A stretch of 12,581 nucleotides of DNA, taken from contig PUOZ01000230.1 in the NCBI GenBank assembly GCA_003553165.1, forward strand, positions 1 through 12,581, in the 5' to 3' direction. Every line of letters begins with the position of its first letter. Within the stretch, counting starts at the first letter, position 1. Shown here one piece after another: positions 6,445 to 12,581 of this stretch. The stretch comes from Thioalkalivibrio sp. (GTDB lineage: Bacteria; Pseudomonadota; Gammaproteobacteria; Ectothiorhodospirales; Ectothiorhodospiraceae). Under the pieces are notes generated by a model that made no database searches, was not told where the DNA came from, and was given only the letters and a program-made list of their open reading frames with translations. Made by a program: the position numbers and the translations under genes.

Positions 6445-6888
6445 ATGGCTCAACTCCTGCTGCTGAACGGCCCCAACCTGAACCTTCTCGGGAGCCGTGA
6501 ACCGGCGCGATACGGCGCCACGACGCTGGCCCAGCTCGAGGCCGACCTTTCCACCAGGGCAGCCCGCGCCGGACACCGACTCGCCTGCTTCCAGAGCAAC
6601 CACGAGGGTGCGCTGATCGACCGCGTCCATGCCGCAGTCGCAGAACAGGTGTCCCGGATATTGATCAATCCGGGCGGACTGACCCACACCAGCGTCAGCC
6701 TGCGCGATGCGCTGCTGGCGACGGCCATTCCGTTCATCGAGATCCACATCACCAACATCCATGCCCGCGAGACCTTTCGGCACCATTCCTACCTGGCGGA
6801 CATCGCCTCGGGAACGATCGCCGGCCTTGGCACAACGGGCTATCGGCTGGCGCTGGACGCCGCCATCGCAGCTATCGAGGAGCCCTAG
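6445..6888 (+). CDS. aroQ: Type II 3-dehydroquinate dehydratase
   Basis: AroQ removes water from 3-dehydroquinate to give 3-dehydroshikimate, the third step of the shikimate pathway, in the cytoplasm. The 147-residue product is full length for the type II family. It has [20 protein letters not shown] with the catalytic Tyr23, [17 protein letters not shown] (Asn75, His81), and [20 protein letters not shown] with Glu99, His101 and Arg112, followed by [18 protein letters not shown] 6445 is chosen because it places [16 protein letters not shown] exactly where family members begin; its Shine-Dalgarno is weak. A longer in-frame start at 6241 with a strong ribosome site is noted separately. accB starts 6 nt after the stop, the standard aroQ-accB-accC order in gammaproteobacteria. 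Confidence 0.96.
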   Translation: MAQLLLLNGPNLNLLGSREPARYGATTLAQLEADLSTRAARAGHRLACFQSNHEGALIDRVHAAVAEQVSRILINPGGLTHTSVSLRDALLATAIPFIEIHITNIHARETFRHHSYLADIASGTIAGLGTTGYRLALDAAIAAIEEP

Positions 6889-6894
6889 TTCACC

Positions 6895-7350
6895 ATGGAC
6901 ATTCGCAAGGTCAAGAAATTGATCGAACTGCTGGAAGAGAGCGGGATCAACGAGATCGAGATTCACGAGGGCGAGGAATCGGTCCGCATCACCCGAGCGG
7001 CGTCCGGACCCCAGGGCTATTTTGCGCCACCGATGCAGATGCCCGCCGCCCCACCGCCGGCAGCACCCGTAGCGGCTGCCACGGCGCCTGCCGAGACCGT
7101 TGTGCAGGAATCGCCAGGGCACCGGGTCACCGCGCCGATGGTCGGCACCTTCTATCGGTCCCCCAGCCCCGGCGCAAGATCTTTCGTGGAGGTCGGCTCC
7201 ACCGTCGAAGTGGGCGATACGCTGTGCATCATCGAAGCCATGAAGATGCTGAACCCGATCGAGGCCGACAAGGCCGGCACCGTTCGCGAAGCGCTGGGGG
7301 AAAACGGCCATCCGGTAGAATACGGCCAACCCCTGTTCATCATCGAATAA
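6895..7350 (+). CDS. accB: Biotin carboxyl carrier protein of acetyl-CoA carboxylase
   Basis: AccB carries the biotin that shuttles CO2 between biotin carboxylase and carboxyltransferase in the first committed step of fatty acid synthesis. The 151-residue protein has the conserved N-terminal helix and strand ([20 protein letters not shown], then SVRITR). A Pro/Ala linker follows at about 40-68, and the biotinyl domain starts at [17 protein letters not shown] with the biotin site EAMKM (Lys117) and [12 protein letters not shown] at the end. The FYRSPSPGA stretch includes the 'thumb' typical of AccB as against other lipoyl/biotinyl domains. The start follows GAGGAG at 6877-6882, within the end of aroQ, at a rather long spacing of 12 nt. 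accC begins 24 nt downstream. Confidence 0.97.
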   Translation: MDIRKVKKLIELLEESGINEIEIHEGEESVRITRAASGPQGYFAPPMQMPAAPPPAAPVAAATAPAETVVQESPGHRVTAPMVGTFYRSPSPGARSFVEVGSTVEVGDTLCIIEAMKMLNPIEADKAGTVREALGENGHPVEYGQPLFIIE

Positions 7351-7374
7351 CGGGCCGGCTACGCGAGGCTTCTC

Positions 7375-8721
7375 ATGCTGGAAAAGATCCTGATCGCCAA
7401 CCGGGGCGAGATCGCGCTCCGGATTCTTCGCGCCTGCCGGGAGATGGGCATCGCCACGGTAGCGGTGCATTCCGAGGCGGACCGTGACCTCAAGCACGTG
7501 CGCCTGGCAGACGAGTCCGTCTGCATCGGCCCCGCATCATCCACCGAAAGCTACCTGAACGTTCCCGCAATCATATCGGCCGCCGAGGTCACCGATTCCG
7601 GCGCAATCCACCCTGGCTACGGCTTTCTCTCCGAAAACGCGGATTTTGCCGAGCGCGTGGAATCCAGCGGTTTTGCCTTCATCGGTCCGCGCCCGGAAAC
7701 CATTCGGTTGATGGGCGACAAGGTCTCGGCAAAGAAGGCCATGATCGCCGCCGGCGTCCCCTGCGTACCGGGTTCCGGCGGAGCGCTCGGTGACGATCCC
7801 GAAGAGAACATGCGCCTGGCAGCCGAGATCGGTTATCCGGTGATCATCAAGGCGGCGGGCGGCGGGGGCGGCCGTGGCATGCGGGTCGTGCACACCGAGG
7901 GATCCCTGCTGAATTCCATCGCGATCACCCGGAATGAGGCCAAGCAGTTCTTCGCCAACGACGCCCTGTACATGGAGAAGTACCTGGAACATCCGCGCCA
8001 CGTGGAATTCCAAGTGCTTGCGGATAGCCACGGCAATGCCGTTTGCCTGGGGGAACGCGACTGTTCGATGCAACGGCGCCACCAGAAGGTGATCGAGGAA
8101 GCGCCGGCGCTGGGCATCACCCCGGCCATGCGGGAAGAGATGATTCAACGCCTGAACCGGGCCTGTCGCGAGATCGGTTACCGCGGCGCCGGCACTTTCG
8201 AGTTCCTGTTCGAGAACGACGAGTTCTTTTTCATGGAAATGAACACCCGGATCCAGGTTGAACATCCCATCACGGAGGCGATCACCGGGATCGACCTGGT
8301 GCGCGAGCAGATCAACATTGCTGCCGGCGAGCATCTCTCGATCTCTCAGGAAGACATCCGGATCAACGGTCATGCGATCGAATGCCGTATCAACGCTGAA
8401 GATCCGGTCAAATTCTTCCCCAGCCCGGGAACAGTCACCCAGTATCATGCCCCCGGCGGCCCTGGAATCCGCGTGGATACCCACCTCTACAATGGCTACA
8501 CGGTGCCCCAGTACTACGATTCCATGGTCGCCAAGCTGATTGCCCACGGACCGACGCGGGACATCGCGATTGCGCGGATACGCGGCGCGCTGGGAGAAAT
8601 CGTGATCGACGGCATCAAGACGAACATCCCGCTACACATTGATCTGATGAACGACACGAATTTCCAGAAAGGCGGCACGAATATCCATTACCTGGAAAAA
8701 AAGCTGAAGACCAACCCGTGA
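7375..8721 (+). CDS. accC: Biotin carboxylase subunit of acetyl-CoA carboxylase
   Basis: AccC uses ATP and bicarbonate to carboxylate the biotin on AccB. The 448-residue length is that of the family. In order it has the N-terminal Rossmann-like domain ([20 protein letters not shown], then [10 protein letters not shown]) and the ATP-grasp domain with Lys116, Lys159 and the glycine-rich loop AGGGGGRGM (161-169). The metal/catalytic segment [14 protein letters not shown] has Glu288, Asn290 and Arg292, identical in position to the E. coli enzyme, and the C-terminal domain carries [12 protein letters not shown]. All key residues seen are intact. The ATG follows GAGG at 7365-7368 with 6 nt spacing. 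The TGA overlaps the GTG of prmA (8718-8721). Confidence 0.98.
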   Translation: MLEKILIANRGEIALRILRACREMGIATVAVHSEADRDLKHVRLADESVCIGPASSTESYLNVPAIISAAEVTDSGAIHPGYGFLSENADFAERVESSGFAFIGPRPETIRLMGDKVSAKKAMIAAGVPCVPGSGGALGDDPEENMRLAAEIGYPVIIKAAGGGGGRGMRVVHTEGSLLNSIAITRNEAKQFFANDALYMEKYLEHPRHVEFQVLADSHGNAVCLGERDCSMQRRHQKVIEEAPALGITPAMREEMIQRLNRACREIGYRGAGTFEFLFENDEFFFMEMNTRIQVEHPITEAITGIDLVREQINIAAGEHLSISQEDIRINGHAIECRINAEDPVKFFPSPGTVTQYHAPGGPGIRVDTHLYNGYTVPQYYDSMVAKLIAHGPTRDIAIARIRGALGEIVIDGIKTNIPLHIDLMNDTNFQKGGTNIHYLEKKLKTNP

Positions 8722-9599
8722 GCCTGACCGAACTGGAACTCGAGATCCAGGCTGGGCAGGTGGAAGCATTCGAGCAACGACTGTTCGCCCTTGGCGCTGT
8801 CAGCGTCGAACTGTTCGACGCTGGCGACGAGCCGCTGTTCGAGCCACCCCCCGGGACTCACCCGCTCTGGTCAACCATCCGACTCAAGGCCATCTTTGCG
8901 GACGGCCTGCTTGCTCAGATTGCCGCCGCGGCACTCAAGACAGCGGGCGGCGCGGAAGCCGTTGCGCGGATATCGGCGATCGCCGATCAGGACTGGGTCC
9001 GTGCCGGGCTCGCCGGGCTGACCCGGATTCACTGCGGCGGCAAGCTGTGGGTTGTGCCCTCCTGGGAGACCCTGCCGGAGGTCGAGGAAGGCGTATTCGT
9101 CCATCTGGACCCGGGACTGGCATTCGGGACCGGAACCCATCCAACCACGGCCATGTGCCTGGCCGCCCTCGCGGAGACCCCGCCGCGGGAACAGCGGGTA
9201 CTCGACTTCGGCTGCGGTTCCGGGATCCTCGCGATCGCAGCCCTGAAGCTGGGTGCGGCATCGGCGCTGGGCGTGGATATCGACCCGCAGGCACTGCAGG
9301 CAACCCAGACCAACGCGGAACGCAACGGAATCCACAGCAACCGGCTCGAGACGACTCTACCCGACGTCGAACCGCCCGAAAAATCGTTCGACCTGATCCT
9401 GGCGAACATCCTCGCAGGCCCTCTGGTCACGCTGGCGCCGACCCTGGCACGCAGCGCCAGGCCTGGCGCACGACTGCTGCTGGCCGGACTGCTGGATTGG
9501 CAGGCCGCCACGGTCATGGCCGCCTATCAGGATGACTTCGACATCCGCATCGCGGCGGAGCGCGAAGGCTGGGTTCTTCTCGACGGACGGCGGCACTAG
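8718..9599 (+). CDS. prmA: Ribosomal protein L11 methyltransferase
   Basis: PrmA trimethylates lysines and the N-terminus of ribosomal protein L11 using S-adenosylmethionine. The 293-residue protein has the small N-terminal substrate-recognition domain ([14 protein letters not shown] to about residue 60, with [11 protein letters not shown]). A linker follows with DQDWVRAG and [11 protein letters not shown], and then the methyltransferase domain. This contains [15 protein letters not shown] (130-144), the SAM-binding [20 protein letters not shown] (161-180), the acidic GVDIDPQAL and the NILAGPL motif (230-236). The GTG start overlaps the accC stop (GTGA); no upstream alternative fits, and the family N-terminus begins here, so coupled translation is likely. 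The position downstream of accC is standard for the group. Confidence 0.97.
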   Translation: MSLTELELEIQAGQVEAFEQRLFALGAVSVELFDAGDEPLFEPPPGTHPLWSTIRLKAIFADGLLAQIAAAALKTAGGAEAVARISAIADQDWVRAGLAGLTRIHCGGKLWVVPSWETLPEVEEGVFVHLDPGLAFGTGTHPTTAMCLAALAETPPREQRVLDFGCGSGILAIAALKLGAASALGVDIDPQALQATQTNAERNGIHSNRLETTLPDVEPPEKSFDLILANILAGPLVTLAPTLARSARPGARLLLAGLLDWQAATVMAAYQDDFDIRIAAEREGWVLLDGRRH

Positions 9600-9750
9600 T
9601 GGGCCCTGCGAAAAACTCGGCGCCCGCGGCGCGCCTGCGCAAGGCGGGCAAGAACGGAAACAGTGGGCCTGCCGCAGACTTCCCCAGCGCGGCGGCGGCG
9701 TGCCTGGCGCTACGATACGGTACCGAACTGCCAGGAAGGGCCTTGCGGCC
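9600..9750 (+). other. 151-bp spacer between prmA and the DUF3426 gene
   Basis: No gene is seen here. It holds GTGGGCC twice (9599 and 9663), an 8-bp palindrome CGGTACCG at 9718-9725, and TACGAT at 9711-9716 that resembles a -10 but has no acceptable -35. The frame of the next gene stays open upstream from 9532 but without family similarity. This is the largest gap in the right-hand block, so a promoter for the DUF3426-dusB-fis genes could lie here. Confidence 0.3.
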
Positions 9751-10506
9751 ATGATCATCCGATGCCCGCATTGCGGCGCAGGCCAAGCCGTCCGCTACCA
9801 GCTTGGTCGCGCCCCCGGTAGCGCCTGCTGCCCCGCCTGCGGTCGGGTCTTCGCGTTCTTTCCGGCACTGGAAATCGAGTTCGTCGGGCAGCCGCAGGCA
9901 GCGACCGTCGCCTCCCCCGAATCGCGGCTCGGCGATCCGGATCGGAAGCCCATCCGCCTGCCGCGCGAAATCCCTGCTCAGGCTGCGGGCATGGAAGCAC
10001 CGGCCACTCGCATTGCGCGGGAGCCCCGCGAGTGGCCCCGGCGCCTGATGGGCCTGCTCGTGGGCGTCGCACTGATCGCTTCTCTGGGCGCACAGTTCCT
10101 GGTGCATGATCGTGCCCGGATCGTCGACCAGCCGGAACTGGTCGCGCTCAGCGACGCCCTGTGCCGGCATCTGCCCTGCCCCGGAGCGGAACCCCGCGTC
10201 CCCGGTGCAATCCGCATCGACGCGCTCCGACTGGAACAGCCTATGGACGGACGGCTGCGGCTTGAGATGGAAATCACGAATGATCTGCAACGACCGCAAC
10301 CCTGGCCCCTGCTGGAGATTGCGCTATCCGATCGATTTGGTCGAGTCCTCGGTCAGGCGCGCTGGCATCCCCGAGAATACCTCGGCCCTTACGATGGAGC
10401 GCCAGGATCGACCCGAACACTCGAAGCAGGCGAGGTACGGCGCCTGCGCCTGGTGATCCTCGCGCCCGATCGACCGATCGAGGGCGTATCGGTCTGGGCG
10501 CTGTGA
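9751..10506 (+). CDS. Zinc-ribbon (MJ0042-type) and DUF3426 domain membrane protein
   Basis: The 251-residue protein begins with a zinc ribbon: C5-x2-C8 in IRCPHCG and C27-x2-C30 in CCPACGRVF. A low-complexity linker spans about 45-95. One transmembrane segment follows (LMGLLVGVALIASLGAQFLV, about 99-118), then a periplasmic DUF3426 domain with a Cys pair in LCRHLPCPG (138 and 143) and the family-like ALRLEQPMDGRLRLEMEITN, LLEIALSDRFGRVLGQARWHP and LVILAPDRPIEGVSVWAL. Such proteins commonly lie between prmA and dusB in gammaproteobacteria, and their function is not established. With the ribbon inside and DUF3426 outside, it is a type II single-pass protein. ATG 9751 is chosen because it opens the zinc ribbon and has AGGAAGGG at 9733-9740. 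dusB begins 19 nt downstream. Confidence 0.88.
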   Translation: MIIRCPHCGAGQAVRYQLGRAPGSACCPACGRVFAFFPALEIEFVGQPQAATVASPESRLGDPDRKPIRLPREIPAQAAGMEAPATRIAREPREWPRRLMGLLVGVALIASLGAQFLVHDRARIVDQPELVALSDALCRHLPCPGAEPRVPGAIRIDALRLEQPMDGRLRLEMEITNDLQRPQPWPLLEIALSDRFGRVLGQARWHPREYLGPYDGAPGSTRTLEAGEVRRLRLVILAPDRPIEGVSVWAL

Positions 10507-10525
10507 TGTGCTCGAGTTCGCCACG

Positions 10526-11662
10526 ATGATCCTTGGCAGCCACGATCTGCCAGGCCCGATCGTGTTCCTGGCGCCCATGGCGGGAATCAGCGACCGACCG
10601 TTCCGAAGTCTGTGCCGAAGCCTGGGCGCCAGCGCAGCGGTCTCCGAGATGCTGACCTCGGACACCCGGCTCTGGCATACCGCCAAGAGCCGCAACCGTC
10701 TCGATCATCATGGCGAAGCAGGCCCGAGGATCGTGCAACTGCTGGGCAACCAACCGGATGCGCTCGCCCTGGCGGCGCGCGCTAACGTGTCGAGAGGCGC
10801 CGACATCATTGATCTGAACCTGGGCTGCCCGGCGAAAAAGGTCTGCAACAACGCAGCGGGCTCTGCGCTGCTTGCGGACGAGGCCCTGGTGGAACGGCTC
10901 CTGCTCGCGCTGACGGCCGCAGTCCGGGTACCCGTCACCTTGAAGATGCGCCTGGGCATCGACCGCGAGCACATCAACGCGGATCGCATTGCAGTGATCG
11001 CCGAGACTGCGGGGGTCGCGATGATCAGCGTGCATGGTCGCACCCGGGCCTGCGGCTACCGGGGTCAGGTCGACCTCGACGGGATCGCCCGCGTGGTCGA
11101 TGCGGTCCGCATCCCGGTCCTTGCCAATGGCGACATCGCCTCGCCGGAGGACGCCAGGGCCGTAATCCAGCGTACCGGAGCAGCCGGCGTAATGGTGGGC
11201 CGTGCGGCGCAGGGCCGGCCGTGGCTGCCAGGGCAGATCCGGGCCGGACTCAGCGATCTGCCGATCCCGCCTGCGCCTGTGGGCGCTGACCTGGGCCGTT
11301 TGATCCGTGCACATGTCACTGCCGTGCACGAGCAATACGGCTCCGAGCGGGGCCTGCGTATCGCACGCAAACACATAGGCTGGTATCTTGAGCACAACCG
11401 GCCCGATGTGGACCGGAGACCGTTCCTGGCCATCACCGATGCCCGCGGACAATTGGCGGCGCTTGCAGCGCTGTTTGGGGAGTCCGCAGCATCGCAGATG
11501 AAGCCGGGGCGAGACCCCAACAAGAATCCAAGCGATCCCAGGGGGGAGATGCCGCATGAACTCCTCGATGCATGCTGTTCACGACCACAGCGGAAGTGGC
11601 CCACCGGAGTCGATGGTCACTCCTTGCCGACTCGCGGAATACGTCAGGACCGCGATGGATGA
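10526..11662 (+). CDS. dusB: tRNA-dihydrouridine synthase B, with an unusual C-terminal tail overlapping fis
   Basis: DusB is an FMN enzyme that reduces uridine in the D-loop of tRNA to dihydrouridine. The 378-residue protein shows the TIM-barrel start LAPMAGISDRPFRSLC, SEMLTSD, DLNLGCPAKKV with the catalytic Cys101, VTLKMRLG, the FMN-site SVHGRTRACGY, PVLANGDIASPEDA and VMVGRAAQGRPW. The C-terminal helical tRNA-binding domain includes RIARKHIGWYLEHN and AITDARGQLAALAALFG. ATG 10526 (MILGSHDLPG) aligns with family starts; GTG 10508 would add six residues. Family members end about where this one reaches residue 320. Here the frame goes on for 58 more residues without similarity and overlaps fis by 107 nt. 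The tail may be real, or a lost stop or an indel in the TTTGGGG run at 11474-11480. Confidence 0.94.
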   Translation: MILGSHDLPGPIVFLAPMAGISDRPFRSLCRSLGASAAVSEMLTSDTRLWHTAKSRNRLDHHGEAGPRIVQLLGNQPDALALAARANVSRGADIIDLNLGCPAKKVCNNAAGSALLADEALVERLLLALTAAVRVPVTLKMRLGIDREHINADRIAVIAETAGVAMISVHGRTRACGYRGQVDLDGIARVVDAVRIPVLANGDIASPEDARAVIQRTGAAGVMVGRAAQGRPWLPGQIRAGLSDLPIPPAPVGADLGRLIRAHVTAVHEQYGSERGLRIARKHIGWYLEHNRPDVDRRPFLAITDARGQLAALAALFGESAASQMKPGRDPNKNPSDPRGEMPHELLDACCSRPQRKWPTGVDGHSLPTRGIRQDRDG

Positions 11663-11849
11663 CTACTTCGCAAAGCTCAACGGCGAGGATCCCGGCGACA
11701 TCTACGCCATGGTCATATCCGAGGTCGAACGTCCGTTACTGGCCTGCGTGCTGGAACATTGTGGCGGCAACCAGACACGGGCAGCGAGCCTGCTCGGGCT
11801 GAATCGCGCCACCCTGCGCAAGAAGCTGCGCACCCACGAACTGATTTGA
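11556..11849 (+). CDS. fis: DNA-binding protein Fis
   Basis: Fis is a dimeric nucleoid protein that bends DNA and stimulates rRNA promoters and site-specific recombination. The 97-residue product is the usual size. The N-terminal arm is variable (MNSSMHAVHDHSGSG), then come the dimer helices (VRTAMDDYFAKLNGEDPGDIYAMVISEVERPLL, about 30-62, with the very typical YFAKLNG). The C-terminal helix-turn-helix is GGNQTRAASLLGLNRATLRKKL (about 70-91). The ATG at 11556 has a strong GGGGGGAG at 11541-11548; in-frame ATGs at 11568 and 11613 lack such a site. The gene is nested over the last 107 nt of the dusB frame, whereas dusB and fis are normally separate neighbours in one operon. Downstream, purH would be expected but a convergent gene is found instead. 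Confidence 0.96.
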   Translation: MNSSMHAVHDHSGSGPPESMVTPCRLAEYVRTAMDDYFAKLNGEDPGDIYAMVISEVERPLLACVLEHCGGNQTRAASLLGLNRATLRKKLRTHELI

Positions 11850-11932
11850 TCCGTACGCCCGCGTGGCCTAGCGGCAGCCCAATGGCCTGTGCGCCATACG
11901 GTAAACGCTCCGCCCGCCCGCTGAAGCGATAT
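11850..11932. other. Spacer after fis, no terminator recognised
   Basis: Between fis and the tandem repeat the only structure is a short stem ATGGC (11882-11886) / GCCAT (11893-11897) with loop CTGTGC. Neither strand has a GC stem followed by a T-run, although two genes converge here. Confidence 0.3.
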
Positions 11933-11992
11933 CCGGTCAGGGGCCACCCGGTCAGGGGCCACCCGGTCAGGGGCCACCCGCCCAGGGGAGAC
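11933..11992. repeat. 15-bp tandem repeat, three perfect copies and one degenerate
   Basis: The unit CCGGTCAGGGGCCAC occurs at 11933-11947, 11948-11962 and 11963-11977, followed by a degenerate copy CCGCCCAGGGGAGAC at 11978-11992. The array covers the 3' end of the minus-strand phosphatase gene: the degenerate copy is in its last codons and its TGA (11969-11967) lies in the third perfect copy. Since 15 is a multiple of three, each perfect copy has the same TGA in that frame, giving two backup stops further on. In another minus-strand frame the array reads Val-Ala-Pro-Asp-Arg repeated. Confidence 0.95.
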
Positions 11993-12581
11993 CGGCACGG
12001 GCCGACTGATGCAGCTCCGGGGTGGCCGCCGCCAGCACGTCACGGGTACCAAGGTTCAATGCATTGCCGGAAAGGTCCGTGAACACTCCACCCGCCTCGC
12101 GCACGATCACCGCGAGGGCAGCGATGTCGAGAATGTTGACATCCGATTCCAGCACCAGGTCGATGCTGCCACTGGCCAGCAAGTGGTAATGATAGAAGTC
12201 GCCGTAACCGCGCACACGATTCACCCGCGCCACCAGGGCGCCCAGATCCGCCCAACAGGGGCTCAGCGCCAGGGTCTTGAGGTTGCCCGTCGATAGCGTG
12301 GCCTCCTCCAGGGTGGTCGTCTGCGCCACGTGGATACGCCGGCCGTTCAGAAACGCCCCCTGCCCCTTCTCTGCCCAGGCCCTTTGGCCGAAAAGCGGCG
12401 CATTCGAGACGCCGAGCACGAGATCGCCCCGGTGCATCAGGGCGATCTGGCTGGAAAAAAGGGGGTAGCGACGCACGAAACTCTTGGTGCCGTCGATGGG
12501 GTCGATCAGCCAGACGTAATCCGCGTCGATGTCCGACTGCCCGGTCTCCTCCCCATAGAAGCCATGATCCGGAAAGCGCTC
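11967..12581 (-). CDS. Inositol monophosphatase family phosphatase, HisN-type, C-terminal part (cut by right edge)
   Basis: The 204 visible residues start mid-protein with FYGEETGQSD, whose GEE supplies a metal-binding Glu. Next is YVWLIDPIDGTKSFVRRYPL, the DPIDGT signature with two metal-binding Asp residues. The second signature is VNILDIAALAVIVREAGGVFTDLSG, with the metal-binding Asp in LDIAA where most members have WD. These enzymes are Mg-dependent small-molecule phosphatases. The KSFV-x2-YPLF continuation after DPIDGT resembles histidinol-phosphatases of the HisN type, but inositol-phosphatase or nucleotide-phosphatase activity cannot be excluded, so no gene symbol is given. The gene converges on fis with about 117 nt between the stops and ends within the 15-bp tandem repeat. 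The N-terminal part is outside the window. Confidence 0.88.
   Translation of the reverse strand, partial: ERFPDHGFYGEETGQSDIDADYVWLIDPIDGTKSFVRRYPLFSSQIALMHRGDLVLGVSNAPLFGQRAWAEKGQGAFLNGRRIHVAQTTTLEEATLSTGNLKTLALSPCWADLGALVARVNRVRGYGDFYHYHLLASGSIDLVLESDVNILDIAALAVIVREAGGVFTDLSGNALNLGTRDVLAAATPELHQSARAGLPWAGGP

Noticed and set aside
6184..7497. A 437-codon minus-strand frame across aroQ, accB and the accC start
   Set aside because: It is antisense to three clear genes and has no recognisable motif. Similar shadows at 1284-2216, 7537-8547 and 10274-11557 were dropped for the same reason.
9532..9750. Upstream extension of the DUF3426 protein from within prmA
   Set aside because: Family proteins begin at the zinc ribbon (MIIRCPHCG). 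The extension is shadow-like, and AGGAAGGG at 9733-9740 supports ATG 9751.
11862..11935. A tRNA-like stretch starting GCGTGGCCTAGCGGCAG after fis
   Set aside because: It resembles a D-arm, but there is no T-loop GTTCGA-type sequence, no matching acceptor stem and no anticodon arm.
11702..12052. A minus-strand frame containing Val-Ala-Pro-Asp-Arg repeats
   Set aside because: It arises from the 15-bp tandem repeat read in another frame and overlaps the phosphatase gene and fis; it has no ribosome site or domain.

Overview
The window reads as a chromosomal segment of a GC-rich gammaproteobacterium. The gene contents and order fxsA / cutA / dsbD / aroQ / accB / accC / prmA / DUF3426 gene / dusB / fis are a familiar gammaproteobacterial backbone. 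A member of the Chromatiales / Ectothiorhodospiraceae type would fit, but this is inference from gene content and base composition; no rRNA or tRNA gene is present to fix the taxonomy.

Layout. At the left edge the start of fxsA runs leftwards. A divergent, dyad-rich intergenic region (160-324) separates it from a long rightward series: a SoxW-like periplasmic thioredoxin-fold protein (325-867), a TolC-family outer-membrane protein (876-2192), an HlyD/RND-type periplasmic adaptor (2207-3001), cutA (2998-3348), dsbD (3336-5630) and a TlpA-like lipoprotein thioredoxin (5627-6199). These genes touch or overlap and look like one operon. A 245-bp structured spacer (6200-6444) follows, then aroQ, accB, accC and prmA (6445-9599, very tightly packed), a 151-bp gap, a zinc-ribbon/DUF3426 membrane protein, dusB and fis (to 11849). 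Here the usual fis-purH order stops. A short spacer with a 15-bp tandem repeat leads into a convergent inositol-monophosphatase/HisN-type gene that runs off the right edge.

How the genes work together. The left operon is an envelope module. DsbD carries electrons across the inner membrane, and two thioredoxin-fold proteins, one soluble or membrane-anchored with CPFC and one lipoprotein with WCPPC, are plausible recipients. A TolC/adaptor pair with no inner-membrane pump beside it and the metal-linked CutA sit between them. The right block is housekeeping: dehydroquinate dehydratase (shikimate pathway), the biotin carboxyl carrier and biotin carboxylase subunits of acetyl-CoA carboxylase, L11 methyltransferase, tRNA dihydrouridine synthase and the Fis nucleoid protein.

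No new defence system, mobile element or CRISPR array was found. The points most worth a second look are a DsbD with two tandem N-terminal periplasmic domains, the pump-less TolC/adaptor pair inside a thiol-redox operon, a DusB reading frame that runs 107 nt into fis, a strong Shine-Dalgarno upstream of aroQ that can pair with the end of the preceding gene, and dyad structures in front of the first operon.
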